In this document: positions 32,691 to 45,300 of the stretch, one piece after another | Position numbering within the stretch: position 1 is the stretch's first letter | How the letters are laid out: each line of letters starts with the position of its first letter | Source of the DNA: Reticulitermes speratus | Taxonomy: Eukaryota > Arthropoda > Insecta > Blattodea > Rhinotermitidae | Assembly (NCBI GenBank): GCA_021186555.1 | Contig: JAJKFL010000006.1 | Coordinates: 6,654,215-6,718,214, forward strand | Direction of reading: 5' to 3' | Length of the DNA: 64,000 bases | Program-made: the position numbers and the translations under genes | The notes under the pieces: model-generated | Databases searched by the model: none | What the model saw: the letters and a program-made list of their open reading frames with translations, nothing else | Told to the model about the DNA's origin: nothing

Positions 32691-34207
32691 CAAAGCCGCT
32701 GTGAGAACCTCAAATCGCGGAATGTATTCCGTTATTGTTGCTGGGAGCGTTTGAGGGTGACTTCCTATGTAAATTTTTAAGATAAAGAATGGTTTCCGAA
32801 AGTGTTACTGTCCAAGGCATGTACCAGGTTTGACAGCATTAAAAATTTGTGACGCGAAAGGACACCTTCCCCCCTCCGCCCGCCCAGTTTTTTTCGGCTC
32901 ATCGTCGACCATTTAAGCACTACTATGTCCGAAAGTTATAACCACAACCTCGTCGAACCGTCTGTTCACGCAGTTCAGATCGCAACTTTGCGTCCTGTTC
33001 CTTTAAGGTCCATTTTTATTACTATCCGTTTCATTCGTATACGACTCCCAGAGTCTCTCTCTTAACATATCCTGCTGCGAAAATGCTCTACACTAGGCGT
33101 CGCTTACAGTTTTTTTTTTTTTTTTGTAAATTTAATTTTTTCTCATGTCCTGCTCTTTTTAAATTATTTGTTATCGTTTCTTTAGTCCTTCGTATTTCCG
33201 TTCTTTCTTTCTCTCTCCTTCCCTCCTTTCGTCATTCTTTTTTCTTTGGACATTTAATTCGATCTTTGTCCTTATGTCCCTCTCCTGTCTGTATTGCCAA
33301 TTAATATGCCAGCCCAATCTCTCAGACTTGATGCCCAGCTCCACTTCCATGTTCCATCTACAAGTTCTGACACGGACATTTTACTGTAATGCATAGCAAT
33401 TTGCCTCTCCCGCTGTCTCTACCAAGTTCCCTTTCTACCCTTCCGTTTACTGTACTACTCAGGATCTGTGGGACTTTCTGGTACAATGTCCTGAATTCCA
33501 TAAATAATTTAACCCCCCATTATTTTTATTTCACACATCAATCTGATTCACAGATCATCTTGTACATTCTAAATTGTAACTTCATAGTTTGTGCCCCTGT
33601 TAAGCATTTACGATTTGTTTCTAACGTTTGTATGCGTTTCTCTACCATCTTGTGCGCCTCAGCTCCACCCCGAAGTCATTATGTCAGTCCGTTCACTGCT
33701 GCCAACTGTAGACGGCTCTCTGTAGTTCGAATCACCAACGTGCCAACCCGAGATTACAGACTGTTCAATTGATATATCAGTTTAGTAACGATAGATCCTA
33801 CCACATGCTGTTTAGGGACCCGTATTTTAACAAGAAAGGAAAGGCTTGGGCTGCATCTTTGGCGTAACAGAATGTGAATCAAAGCAAAGAGGAGTGTTTT
33901 CAAAATTTGTCACTATCAGGCCTACCTTTGGTTTGAAAAGCTAGGAGCCAGTGTTTAATCCGCATCCTGACAGCTTTTTGGCCGACGTAAATTGAGTAGG
34001 AAAGATTAACAGTAGCCAGATGTCCAGTAAGACGTTGAGGTGTAAGCCGCTGAGAACGATGTGTTCCAGCCTACATCTGCCGCTTGACACCGTAAATCAA
34101 AATTCAACGGTTAGTTTAGGACCAGTTGGCAAATCCTAAAACAAAAAGACTGCTTCAGAGTAACGAATCAGGGTCCAGAAATTTTGGTTTTAAATTTCCC
34201 GGGGTAG
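32691..34207. other. No recognised feature; pyrimidine-rich 33100-33450
   Basis: A T-run at about 33110-33125 opens a C/T-rich stretch. Frames here are low-complexity. Confidence 0.45.
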
Positions 34208-34218
34208 AAGATCCTGGA

Positions 34219-34477
34219 GCCGATCCCAGTGGCCGCGCGGTCTAAGGCGTGGGTCTACGGCCGCTCGCTTACTAGGATTGTGGGTTCGAATCCCGCCTAC
34301 GGCATTGATGTCTGTCTCTTGTGAGTGTTGTGTGTTGTCAGGTAGAGGTTTCTGCGACGAGCCGGTCCCTCGTCCAGAGGAGTCCTACCGAGTGTGGTGT
34401 GTCTGAGTGTGATCGTGAAGCCTCGAAAAATGAGGCGGCCTAGGCCCCCAAGGGGCTGTCGAGCCATTGAAAAAAAA
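34219..34477 (+). mobile_element. tRNA-derived SINE, family A, with 11-bp TSD
   Basis: AAGATCCTGGA is exact at 34208-34218 and 34478-34488. Head GCCGATCCCAGTGGCCGCGC, B box GGGTTCGAATCCCGCC, body, tail GGGGCTGTCGAGCCATTG and a poly(A) end. The best-preserved family A copy and probably the youngest. Confidence 0.95.
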
Positions 34478-34488
34478 AAGATCCTGGA

Positions 34489-35349
34489 AGCTGTAGAAAC
34501 GCAGTTTTGCTTCTGAACGGTATAGACTTGTCGTAAACTTACAAAGTGCAAAAAGTGTAATCAGCGACATAGCTTTATTAATTTCAGCGAAACAAAATAA
34601 CAAGCCAAAACAAGTGCAAAGATGATAATTGTTTGTATACATTGACAACAGTTAGTTAAATGCTCCAATAAAGTTATTGTATCTTATCTGAATTATAATT
34701 GAGTGCTATAAATAAGGGTGTTAGTGGCTCGAGGGAGTCGAACACATGATGTTTTGTGAGTAGACCTCACGGTCACCAATTAAGAGGCTAGGCGGTGACG
34801 AGCTTTCTGTGATTTTCAGTTTTATTCCTGTTTTTAGTGCCTTGATTGTAGTCTTACTAAGGTGGCATTTTACATTGTTTATTACAACATTTTGCTATCT
34901 GATCTATCCCCGTTCCTAGTCTGCGTATTTGTAACTCTCTTTATGCTTGTGACCGCTTCACTGGTGTGCTGTAAATAGAGCTAGTGTGTCAGCCCATGGG
35001 TTGTGTGTTTAAGTACGACAGCCCGAAGGACTGCCGTTGTCCTGTCTGGAATTTACGTAATGGAGAGAACAGTAAAAATTGTCGGATTTTGCCTGCCGTG
35101 TTTGAAGTAAAGTTAAAATGGTGTTGGCAGAAAGACTATAGAGCTGTCTGCTCTCCACAATTGAATTAACCTACCACAGAGCGTGTAAACACGTATTTGT
35201 TTTTTGTTTGACGACGCTGTCAGTATCCCAGGCTGTACAGTGTCGAGTGGTTGGTTGGATAATGAGTAAAGGCGTGGGAAATGGTGCGGATAGAAGATGT
35301 CGCGCCCTCATGTGGGTAGGATTCCGGCGTTTTTGTGGAAGGACGGAGG
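34489..35349. other. Mostly unannotated
   Basis: A weak B-box-like GGGAGTCGAACACATG (reverse) near 34735. Otherwise nothing recognised. Confidence 0.4.
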
Positions 35350-35445
35350 AAAGCCACGAAAAATATCAGGATAATCGGTGTCCTGGTCGAGATTTGAACT
35401 TAGGATCTTCCGAACAGGAATCAGAACTCTCGGAAGGACTGCAGC
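35350..35445 (-). mobile_element. tRNA-like SINE remnant, family F
   Basis: GAGGAAAGCCACGAAAAATA then a reverse B box (GAGATTTGAACTTAGGATC). A related piece lies at 63395-63480 (GAGGAAAGCCACGCAAACG). Confidence 0.4.
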
Positions 35446-35465
35446 CATCCCACAAACTAAAAATA

Positions 35466-35650
35466 CAGTGGAACCCGGTTATAACGACATCGGTTTATAC
35501 GACACCTCGCCTATAGCGTCAGATATTCTGTGGTACATTAATTCGTTACTGTTAACCATAACATTACACTCCTCGGTTATAACAACACTCGTTTATAACG
35601 ACACAAAATATTCAGCCCCTTTCGTGACGTTATAACCAAGTTCGACGGTG
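35466..35650. mobile_element. pogo/Tigger-like MITE, 185 bp
   Basis: CAGTGGAACCCGGTTATAACG and its mirror; preceded by TA. Sibling of 2235-2419 in the opposite orientation. Right TA is lost. Confidence 0.75.
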
Positions 35651-36581
35651 TTTCGTTTTTTTTTTTTTTAATTTTTGGGAGGCCCTCCCGGACGAGCCGC
35701 CTTAACCGGGACGTGGATGTCACACATCACGATCTGTGATGGATGTTGAACACATTCGTTTCATGTTTTGTGTGTGTGTAGTTTGATTGCTAAGTATCGA
35801 AAACTTGGAATTGGCCAGTTGTGATTCTGTACATTTTTCATGCCACGTGTTATTCAGAGATGTTTGGTGTTTTGGTGCATGTAGCTGCCACTAATTGGTG
35901 TGTGGGCGGTATTGTGTGCCTTCACACAGAGCAGGCAGCGGTACTGAACCTCATGTTTGTCGCATATTCCGTTGTGTTTGTTGCATGCGTATAATGTACA
36001 GTAAGAGACGTTTTGTCGATCAGTTCATTTGTTTGATTTGTCTGTCCTCGGTGCATTTCAATACACCAGCTCAGCGTTTCGCAGACTTCTGTAACCAGCA
36101 ACACGGTGAAGTGGGCCTAAGTTCGGTATCACGCAAGTTAAACGGTGTGCGGTACTTCAGATGCTGTTCGTGTTGTGCTTGCCTCTTTCGTTGTTCCTTT
36201 GTTTCGTTCCCAGAATTCTCCTGCTTTTCAGTCCTGTTGAGTATGTTCAAGTGATGTATTCTTTTGCTGTTGCGTGTGTGCAGTCTGCATTTATGCTGAA
36301 ATTTTGTTTGTTCGTCGTACGCAGTTGTTTTTTTGTATTTGTATTGTAGTGGGAAAAGGCGCATGACTTTCAACGGGCAAGTTATTTCTTCTGTATCTCC
36401 CCTTCCCCCCTTTATTTATCCCTCTTTCATACATTTATCTCCGTTTAAACACAGGTTACATCATTATTCTTCGGGTGCTACTCTTTCGAGCACAGTGCTG
36501 CCATTTGCATAAGTACGTGGAACTGTTTGTTGCTATGGAAACGGCGTGAGGTCATAATATGCGTAGTCGATTATATATATA
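35651..36581. other. No recognised feature
   Basis: T-run near 35657, an AGGCCCTCCCGGACGAGCCG piece near 35690 that may be SINE debris; remainder unassigned. Confidence 0.4.
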
Positions 36582-36659
36582 CAGGGTATACACAAAAGAA
36601 TGGTGCGGTTTCAATAGTCAATGCTATTGAAACCGCACCATTCTTTTGTGTATGCCCTG
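36582..36659. mobile_element. 78-bp hairpin MITE (mariner ends), copy 3
   Basis: TA-flanked. Two 36-nt arms around a 6-nt centre (TCAATG) match except for one position near the tip. If transcribed it would fold as one near-perfect hairpin. Confidence 0.92.
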
Positions 36660-36662
36660 TAT

Positions 36663-36722
36663 ATGTGTGTGTGTGCGTGTGTGTGTGTGTTTGCGCGTAT
36701 GCGCATGTGTGCATGTGTGTAA
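36663..36722 (+). repeat. (TG)n / (TGCG)n microsatellite
   Basis: Directly abuts the hairpin MITE. Confidence 0.85.
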
Positions 36723-36865
36723 GCACATTCGAGTTGATTGTCGCTATACAGCATTTGAGAGACAGTGCATTAAATGGGATGTGTTCCAGGAACATGAAAT
36801 TTCGTTCAATCAAAATGAGTTGCCCGTTAATATAGAATTAACCAGTAAGCAGTTGTGTGGCTGGG

Positions 36866-37150
36866 ATAACGTGTAGGCAGTATAGCGACTCGCTAGAATG
36901 GACGGTTTGAGGTTCGAACCTCGGTGGTGGAAAGAGATTTTCTCCACGCCAGTTCAGACCGGCCGTGGGGCCCACCCAGTCTCCTGTACAATGGATACTG
37001 GGTCTCTTTCCAGGGGATAAAGCGACCGGGGCGTGGCGTTGACCATCCACCCGAATCTAGCGCGGTGGTTAAAAATGAGTAGAGCTATAGCCTACCTGTG
37101 CTTCCCCCGCCGTGCCTACGTGGCATGTTTCGGGGTGACCTTTACCGTTT
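36866..37150 (+). mobile_element. SINE family D
   Basis: GGCAGTATAGCGACTCGCTA head, B box GAGGTTCGAACCTCGG, CCAGTTCAGACCGGCCGTGG, GGGGCCCACCCAGTCTCC, CCGGGGCGTGGCGTTGACC and the ATGGCATGTTTCG tail region. Near full length. Confidence 0.85.
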
Positions 37151-38623
37151 TTTCTTCTTCCCAAGTAAGCGGCTATAGTCTAACACTGCGGCTGTACCGT
37201 AAAGCCCACCACAAGACAGGATCCTTAGTGAGGTCCATCTGATTCTCATCGTAACAACCCTTTGCTTTAATATCCCTTTCGCCTTGGTCTTTTAACCACC
37301 TCTGGTAGCAGAAATCGAAGGTTCAGCATCTGCTGATACTAAAGTTGTCATGGGACACGAGCCTTCGCCAGTTTCATCCACCTGGAATTGTCACAATCGG
37401 TCTCTCTAACAGCCGTCTTACGGATTAATTGACTGTTTGACAGCAGAACGCGGAGATTAATACTAAAGGCAAGTACCAAAGCTCACCATGTGACTCGAGC
37501 CTGAACCAGTTCCGAACGTATGCCAAATTCACAATTTGTCTATGCAGTATTCTTCTTAATATCATCCTCCAGTCTCTGCAGCTTTCCAAGTGCCTGTTTT
37601 CTGAGAGATTTCTGCTTTTAAAGTGTATACGTCTCTCTTATTTATCATATATAAAGCCCTTGTAAGCGAACGCTTTTAGGCATGGTAATGACTTCCCTCC
37701 ATATAAGGTGTAATTTAGTCATGTCGATTTTCCTGTCGCCAGAACTGCCTTTTGTGAAAACCTGGTGCAGCATGTGAAAGTGAACTTGGAATTTGATGGA
37801 GATTTTGTATTGAGCGCGCACCGCATTATACCCGCAGGGTGACGGTGGTGTCCAGTGCAGAGTGCAGTGAAGATCTTGCAAAAGGTTTTGATGTTAAAAG
37901 ACACAGCTTAATTGTTACGTTTGTTTTGGAACTGAGTGTATCCAGGCTGTGAGTTGTTTAACTGGGTGTGAGGCTCATAGCAGTCTTCACATGCCCCTCG
38001 TAGTGCAAGGTCACTGTGCGTAGGTCAAGAAGTTTAATGGAGCTGTGCGCCTTTACCTTATTACGGAATTTGTTGGATGTCTTGAGGCCTTTTTTTTTTT
38101 TAGAAAGTTGGTTACACCTGAATGCCGTAAAATGGGCAGAGATCTTTGTCCATTTGTGGTGCTTTCGGGTGGGGATTGCATTTTTCTTAGTGCTGAGTTG
38201 TAAACGCCTCTTCAGTTCCTCAGTGTGTTTACCTCCGATACTAGTCAAGATGTGTAGAGAAAGGACGACTTGTCCCTTGATTTTAGGCTAATCGTGGCGC
38301 TGTCAAGGTCGGATGACGATATTGACAAGAATTTTAGGGGTGGGGAGCAGCCAGAAGGTATGTTTCAAAACTCTGGTTTAAGAAGTTTGAGAATTCTTTT
38401 ACGCGTCGCCCGAAAGTGGTGAGTGTTTTCAAATGCAGATACTTGGTGGTGTGAATGTTTGGTATATCTCCTCCCTCTCTTTGTTTGTTTTTCCCCCGCC
38501 AAAATACAGGGTTTTAGATGCCTGGTTTGCCGCCTCTCGTACCGGCGCCCATTGGCGCCACTTTTGTACTTTATCGTAACATTTTCTGTATAGTTTGCCT
38601 CATTTGACCTGCCTTCTCCAGGG
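37151..38623. other. No recognised feature
   Basis: Nothing coding; a T run at 38091-38101. Confidence 0.45.
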
Positions 38624-39668
38624 GCTGCATGTTCTGAACACAGTGTGCTGACACAGTTGGACATAGCGAAGTATGGCTGCATGTTCTGAACACAGTGTGC
38701 TGACACAGTTGGACATAGCGAAGTATTGCTGCATGTTCTGAACACAGTGTGCTGACACAGGTGGACATAGCGAAGTATGGCTGCATGTTCTGAACACAGT
38801 GTGCTGACACAGGTGGACATAGCGAAGTATTGCTGCATGTTCTGAACACAGTGTGCTGACACAGTGGACTAGCGAAGTATGCTGCATGTTCTGAACACAG
38901 TGTGCTGACACAGTTGGACATAGCGAAGTATGGCTGCATGTTCTGAACACAGTGTGCTGACACAGTTGGACATAGCGAAGTATGCTGCATGTTCTGAACA
39001 CAGTGTGCTAACACAGTTGGACATAGCGAAGTATGGCTGCATGTTCTGAACACAGTGTGCTGACACAGTTGGACATAGCGAAGTATGGCTGCATGTTCTG
39101 AACACAGTGTGCTGACACAGTTGGACATAGCGAAGTATGGCTGCATGTTCTGAACACAGTGTGCTGACACAGTTGGACATAGCGAAGTATGGCTGCATGT
39201 TCTGAACACAGTGTGCTGACACAGTTGGACATAGCGAAGTATGGCTGCATGTTCTGAACACAGTGTGCTGACACAGTTGGACATAGCGAAGTATGGCTGC
39301 ATGTTCTGAACATAGTGTGCTGACACAGTTGGACATAGCGAAGTATGGCTGCATGTTCTGAACACAGTGTGCTGACACAGTTGGACATAGCGAAGTATGG
39401 CTGCATGTTCTGAACACAGTGTGCTGACACAGTTGGACATAGCGAAGTATGGCTGCATGTTCTGAACACAGTGTGCTGACACAGTTGGACATAGCGAAGT
39501 ATGGCTGCATGTTCTGAACACAGTGTGCTGACACAGTTGGACATAGCGAAGTATTGCTGCATGTTCTGAACACAGTGTGCTGACACAGTTGGACATAGCG
39601 AAGTATTGCTGCATGTTCTGAACACAGTGTGCTGACACAGGTGGACATAGCGAAGTATGGCTGCATGT
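38624..39668. repeat. 52-bp minisatellite, about 20 copies
   Basis: Unit beginning GCTGCATGTTCTGAACACAG and ending ACATAGCGAAGTAT. Variation is limited to a G/T after the ACAG, G/T after GTAT and small deletions near 38865-38880 and 38985. Because 52 is not a multiple of 3 and the minus strand of the unit has no stop in any frame, long minus-strand frames (up to 355 codons) exist; they are artefacts of the repeat. Confidence 0.97.
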
Positions 39669-39689
39669 GACCGCGCTTGTTTTTTGCTC

Positions 39690-39975
39690 CTGTGGAAGAT
39701 AAAGAGAGAACGGAACGGGGGAAAAATTAGGGAGAGGAAAGTAGGGGCTTGGTTGTAAGTTAGAAGGCCGAACAAGAAAAAGTAAAGGAATAAAAAATTG
39801 GAAAGAATCAAAGAAGATAAATCAGATGGAATTGCATAAAGAAAGGTGGAAAGAGAAAACACAGAAATACACGTAGAAATGGGGATACAGTGAGAAAGAT
39901 AGCGAGATAGAGGAGTAGAGGAAGAAAGACAGAAAAGAAAGAAGTTAGAAATACATGAAAGAACAAAACAGTACA
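39690..39975 (+). other. Purine-rich stretch
   Basis: About 0.28 kb of mostly A and G, directly next to the 52-bp array. No coding sense. Confidence 0.6.
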
Positions 39976-40703
39976 GAAATGCTGTACACTTTCAGTTTTA
40001 GTCTCGTGTAGTAAGTACTAATTTCCGTAACGTCCTGTAGCGTGTGTTACGTGTTAGTAAGTGCCACTTGTTTCTGTGGATGGCCACCATTGAGCCTGTT
40101 GGCCCTGGTACTCCGACCTCGCTACAGTCTATCCTTTGTCCCACTGACCTACTGATGGCGGCTGCCGTGCACCCACTGTTGCGCCAAGAGCCGTAACGTG
40201 TGTCACAACGGTGTCATAGCTGTAGTACCCTTCTGAGCCCGAAACGCATGCAAATGGTATTTATCGAGTGTCTTTACCCGTCAAAAATGACGGACTGGCA
40301 AGTGAAGGGTAGTCAACGACTTCCTAATCGTAGCAAATAAAAGATCTTCACAATAGAAGGAACAAAAATTCTGTCTTAATATAGTTCACTTAATCATGTA
40401 ACGCGATTGAACCAGTAATGTTGTTTTAACACAATGTTTGGGAAGGCTTTATTAACCGCCCCATATTCAGAATGTCGTAGATGGTAGAATAATGGGAAAT
40501 TAAACTGTGATGCTGACGACAACATCACAGTTGTAGTGATACTCTGCGCATGTACGAGTCGGCTGACTTTTTTTTTTCCACATGGTTTCAGGTTGTGACT
40601 TCACTCACAAACCAAGCGTTTATATAGTGGGATGGGACACTGAGCAAAACTGAAAGCTTACCTTCCTATTGCATGATTATTTTGTGTAGATGTTTCCTAT
40701 GTA

Positions 40704-40707
<4 letters not shown>
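39976..40707. other. No recognised feature
   Basis: Nothing recognised. Confidence 0.45.

Positions 40708-40736
<29 letters not shown>
40708..40736 (+). repeat. (ATT)n microsatellite
   Basis: About nine ATT units. Confidence 0.9.
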
Positions 40737-40852
40737 GCCATCAGTGGGGATATTTGTATATTCAATGATAGGCCTGTTTTGATTAATGACTTGTTATCAA
40801 TGTAAATATTGATTTAGACGCTGTAGTTCGGTCCATGCGACATTTTTATAAC

Positions 40853-43038
40853 AAGTCAGCTATGTTCGGTCAGGGTATTGGATCCAGTACTTCTTTTACG
40901 TGGTTTTACTTCATATTTGTTTTGTTACCTTAGTGTTTGTCTTGTGTATTTGTACTGTTTTGTGTTGTGCTTTAGTGCTGGCTTTGTTATTGGCTCTTGT
41001 TGCTGTTAAGTCTGCACGTTATTGAATACCCATTGAATTGAATTGAATTAGTAATAAATCAAGTCATCTATGTTCTGTCAGGGTATTGGATTTCTGCCCC
41101 AGTACTTATTTACATTGTTTTATTACATATTTACTTTGTTTCTTTAGTGTTTTGTCTTGTGTATTTGTACTGTTTTGTGTTTTATCAGTGCTTTTGTGCT
41201 GGCTTTGTTATTGGCTCTTGTTGCTGTTAAGTCTGCACGTTATTGAATACCCATTGAATTGAATTGAATTAGTAATAAATCAAGTCATCTATGTTCTGTC
41301 AGGGTATTGGATTTCTGCCCCAGTACTTATTTACATTGTTTTATTACATATTTACTTTGTTTCTTTAGTGTTTTGTCTTATGTATTTGTACTGTTTTGTG
41401 TTTTATCAGTGCTTTTGTGCTGGCTTTGTTATTGGCTCTTGTTGCTGTTAAGTCTGCACGTTATTGAATACCCATTGAATTGAATTGAATTAGTAATAAA
41501 TCAAGTCATCTATGTTCTGTCAGGGTATTGGATTTCTGCCCCAGTACTTATTTACATTGTTTTATTACATATTTACTTTGTTTCTTTAGTGTTTTGTCTT
41601 GTGTATTTGTACTGTTTTGTGTTTTATCAGTGCTTTTGTGCTGGCTTTGTTATTGGCTCTTGTTGCTGTTAAGTCTGCACGTTATTGAATACCCATTGAA
41701 TTGAATTGAATTAGTAATAAATCAAGTCATCTATGTTCTGTCAGGGTATTGGATTTCTGCCCCAGTACTTATTTACATTGTTTTATTACATATTTACTTT
41801 GTTTCTTTAGTGTTTTGTCTTATGTATTTGTACTGTTTTGTGTTTTATCAGTGCTTTTGTGCTGGCTTTGTTATTGGCTCTTGTTGCTGTTAAGTCTGCA
41901 CGTTATTGAATACCCATTGAATTGAATTGAATTAGTAATAAATCAAGTCATCTATGTTCTGTCAGGGTATTGGATTTCTGCCCCAGTACTTATTTACATT
42001 GTTTTATTACATATTTACTTTGTTTCTTTAGTGTTTTGTCTTGTGTATTTGTACTGTTTTGTGTTTTATCAGTGCTTTTGTGCTGGCTTTGTAATTGGCA
42101 CTTGTTGCTGTTAAGTCTGCACGTTATTGAATACCCATTGAATTGAATTGAATTAGTAATAAATCAAGTCATCTATGTTCTGTCAGGGTATTGGATTTCT
42201 GCCCCAGTACTTATTTACATTGTTTTATTACATATTTACTTTGTTTCTTTAGTGTTTTGTCTTGTGTATTTGTACTGTTTTGTGTTTTATCAGTGCTTTT
42301 GTGCTGGCTTTGTTATTGGCTCTTGTTGCTGTTAAGTCTGCACGTTATTGAATACCCATTGAATTGAATTGAATTAGTAATAAATCAAGTCATCTATGTT
42401 CTGTCAGGGTATTGGATTTCTGCCCCAGTACTTATTTACATTGTTTTATTACATATTTACTTTGTTTCTTTAGTGTTTTGTCTTGTGTATTTGTACTGTT
42501 TTGTGTTTTATCAGTGCTTTTGTGCTGGCTTTGTAATTGGCACTTGTTGCTGTTAAGTCTGCACGTTATTGAATACCCATTGAATTGAATTGAATTAGTA
42601 ATAAATCAAGTCATCTATGTTCTGTCAGGGTATTGGATTTCTGCCCCAGTACTTATTTACATTGTTTTATTACATATTTACTTTGTTTCTTTAGTGTTTT
42701 GTCTTGTGTATTTGTACTGTTTTGTGTTTTATCAGTGCTTTTGTGCTGGCTTTGTAATTGGCTCTTGTTGCTGTTAAGTCTGCACGTTATTGAATACCCA
42801 TTGAATTGAATTGAATTAGTAATAAATCAAGTCATCTATGTTCTGTCAGGGTATTGGATTTCTGCCCCAGTACTTATTTACATTGTTTTATTACATATTT
42901 ACTTTGTTTCTTTAGTGTTTTGTCTTGTGTATTTGTACTGTTTTGTGTTTTATCAGTGCTTTTGTGCTGGCTTTGTTATTGGCTCTTGTTGCTGTTAAGT
43001 CTGCACGTTATTGAATACCCATTGAATTGAATTGAATT
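40853..43038. repeat. 221-bp tandem repeat, about 10 copies
   Basis: Landmark AAGTCATCTATGTTCTGTCA at 41061 and every 221 bp to 42829. The first unit (from about 40853) is diverged. Each unit contains CTGCACGTTATTGAATACCC and a (TTGAA)n piece. Later units differ at very few positions. Confidence 0.95.
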
Positions 43039-43054
43039 ATTATTATTATTTCAG

Positions 43055-44100
43055 TAATACTACTTGGCGGGTAATCTCCAAATTACATATTGTCATGTTT
43101 GAAAATTTTGAGTGACAGTATTTCATACGTAATATATACTGTTTGTATTTTTGGAAGTTTGCTTTTAAATTCAGGGTATTTCTGACAGCGGCAGGAAGTT
43201 AGGAAATCTGTTTTGGGCTTTGTGCCTGACTTAAGAGCGGTAATAATTAAGACGGTGTAATACTTGGTTATGTTTGTAGCACTGCAATCAGTTTACAGGA
43301 TCGCGTGTTAGGATTCAGGCTCCGCTGGCAGCGAATTACCCACGATTAAAATGTTGAGTTCAGAAATTTCGCTGAGAAATAATTTGCCAGTTGTGTGAGT
43401 AGTTCTTAATTAACGAGTGCTTCAGATTGTTACTGTGAGCGATCACGTAATTTACGTATGCAGCGCCGCTTGTTTCCATGCATTAATGTTCGTTATAATA
43501 TATTGCACGCAGTGATGGTTGCTGCTGAATTGATGAGCTTGAAACTTTTAAGCAGAAAATTGTTTCTTTTTTTTCCATAAGCAGAAACACGATCTTACAG
43601 TTTTAGTTCTTTAATAGCAAGTTGTAGCAGGCATTGTGTTTTAATTCGGTTCTGGGAGGCAGGCCGTGTCAAGTAGGTAGATATATTATTTAGCAAAGAT
43701 AAAGGCAAAATTTCCCCGTTTCGGTAAGCATCACGCTATGAACGTGTATAGGGGGCGTGGAACTAAATTTCAGCACATTTTATACTTGTTTATCAACGGT
43801 CAGTCAGCCTTCCGGACACTCCCCCCCCCCAACCGGAATTATTACGTACCTTTTTTTTTTCTTCCTAAAAATGGTTGTTTCAAATAATTTAAAGCGCGGC
43901 TAATTCAGATCTGAAGGTTTAATTTGAAACATTTTCTGATGAGAAATGTTTTAACGAAATAAAAAAGTAGTTTCTGATTGTACGCTGCAGTCTGTAATGC
44001 AGCAGCGGATTTCATCATCTGCGTCTTCTGTCAAGCAGGTGAATTCATATCTGCAGTAGGCCTACGTGAGCAACACGTCCAATTATGCAGATCTACAAGG
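43055..44100. other. No recognised feature; C and T tracts near 43820-43860
   Basis: Nothing recognised. Confidence 0.45.
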
Positions 44101-44104
44101 AAGG

Positions 44105-45300
44105 CATCTGGTGTGCTGTTACTTCACCTTTCCATTCGTTTCTTCAATAGAACTGGCATGTGGTGTGCTATTAGTACGCCTTTTCTTTCCTTTTTTCAAT
44201 AGAACTGGCATGTGGTGTGCTATTAGTACGCATTTTCTTTCCTTTCTTCAATAGTACTGGCATCTGGTGTGCTGTAAGTTCACCTATCCATTCGTTTCTT
44301 CAATAAAACTGGCATCTGGTGTGCTGTAAGTTTACATTTTCCATTCGTTTCTTCAATAGAACTGGCATCTGGTGTGCTGTAAGTTCACATTTTCCATTCG
44401 TTTCTTCAATAGCACTAGCATCTGGTGTGCTGTAAGTTCACCTATCCATTCGTTTCTTCAATAAAACTGGCATCTGGTGTGTTGTCATTCACCTTTCCAT
44501 TCGTTTCTTCAATACTCGTAGAACTGGCATCTGGTGTGCTATTAATACGTCTTTTCTTTCTTGTCTTCAATAGAACTGGCATCTGGTGTGCTATTAGTAC
44601 GTCTTTCCTTTCTTGTCTTCAATAGAACTGGCCTCTGGTGTGCTGTTAGTACGTCTTTTCTTTCCTTTCTTCAATAGAACTGGCTGTGGTGTGCTATTAG
44701 TACGCCTTTTCTTTCCTTTATTCGATAGAACTGGCCTCTGGTGTGCTGTTAGTACGTCTTTTCTTTCCTTTCTTCAATAGAACTGGCTGTGGTGTGCTAT
44801 TAGTACGCCTTTTCTTTCCTGTCTTCAATAGAACTGGCATGTGGTGTGCTATTAGTACGCCTTTTCTTTCCTGTCTTCAATAGAACTGGCATGTGGTGTG
44901 CTATTAGTACGCCTTTTCTTTCCTTTCTTCAATAGAACTGGCATGTGGTGTGCTATTAGTACGCCTTTTCTTTCCTTTCTTCAATAGAACTGGCATGTGG
45001 TGTGCTATTAGTACGCCTTTCTTTCCTGTCTTCAAAAAGAACTGGCATCTGGTGTGCTATTAATACGTCTTTTCTTTCCTTTCTTCAATAGAACTGGCAT
45101 GTGGTGTGCTATTAGTACGTATTTTCTTTCCTTTCTTCAATAGCACTGGCATCTGGTGTGCTATTAGTACGTATTTTCTTTCCTTTATTCAATAGCACTG
45201 GCATCTGGTGTGCTGTCATTCACCTTTCCATTCGTTTCTTCAATAGAACTGGCATTTGGTGTGCTGCAAGTTCGCCATTCCATTCGTTTCTTCAATAGAG
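44105..45300 (+). repeat. 52-bp minisatellite (second, unrelated), about 23 copies
   Basis: Unit with AGAACTGGCATCTGGTGTGC. Two subtypes: one ends ATTCGTTTCTTCAATA (first and last units), the other CTTTTCTTTCCTTTCTTCAA (middle). Subtype arrangement outer-inner-outer suggests that the inner block was amplified later. Confidence 0.95.

Noticed and set aside
35895-36254. 119-codon Cys-rich plus-strand frame
   Set aside because: No recognisable domain, no CXXC spacing pattern that repeats, and overlapping antisense frames of similar length.
38571-39862. Long minus-strand reading frames (265-355 codons) across the 52-bp array
   Set aside because: They are a by-product of a stop-free repeat whose length is not a multiple of three; overlapping frames in all phases are equally open and units have 1-3 nt indels.
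38624-45300. Regular arrays considered as CRISPR
   Set aside because: Units are continuous, without unique spacers, and the context is eukaryotic.
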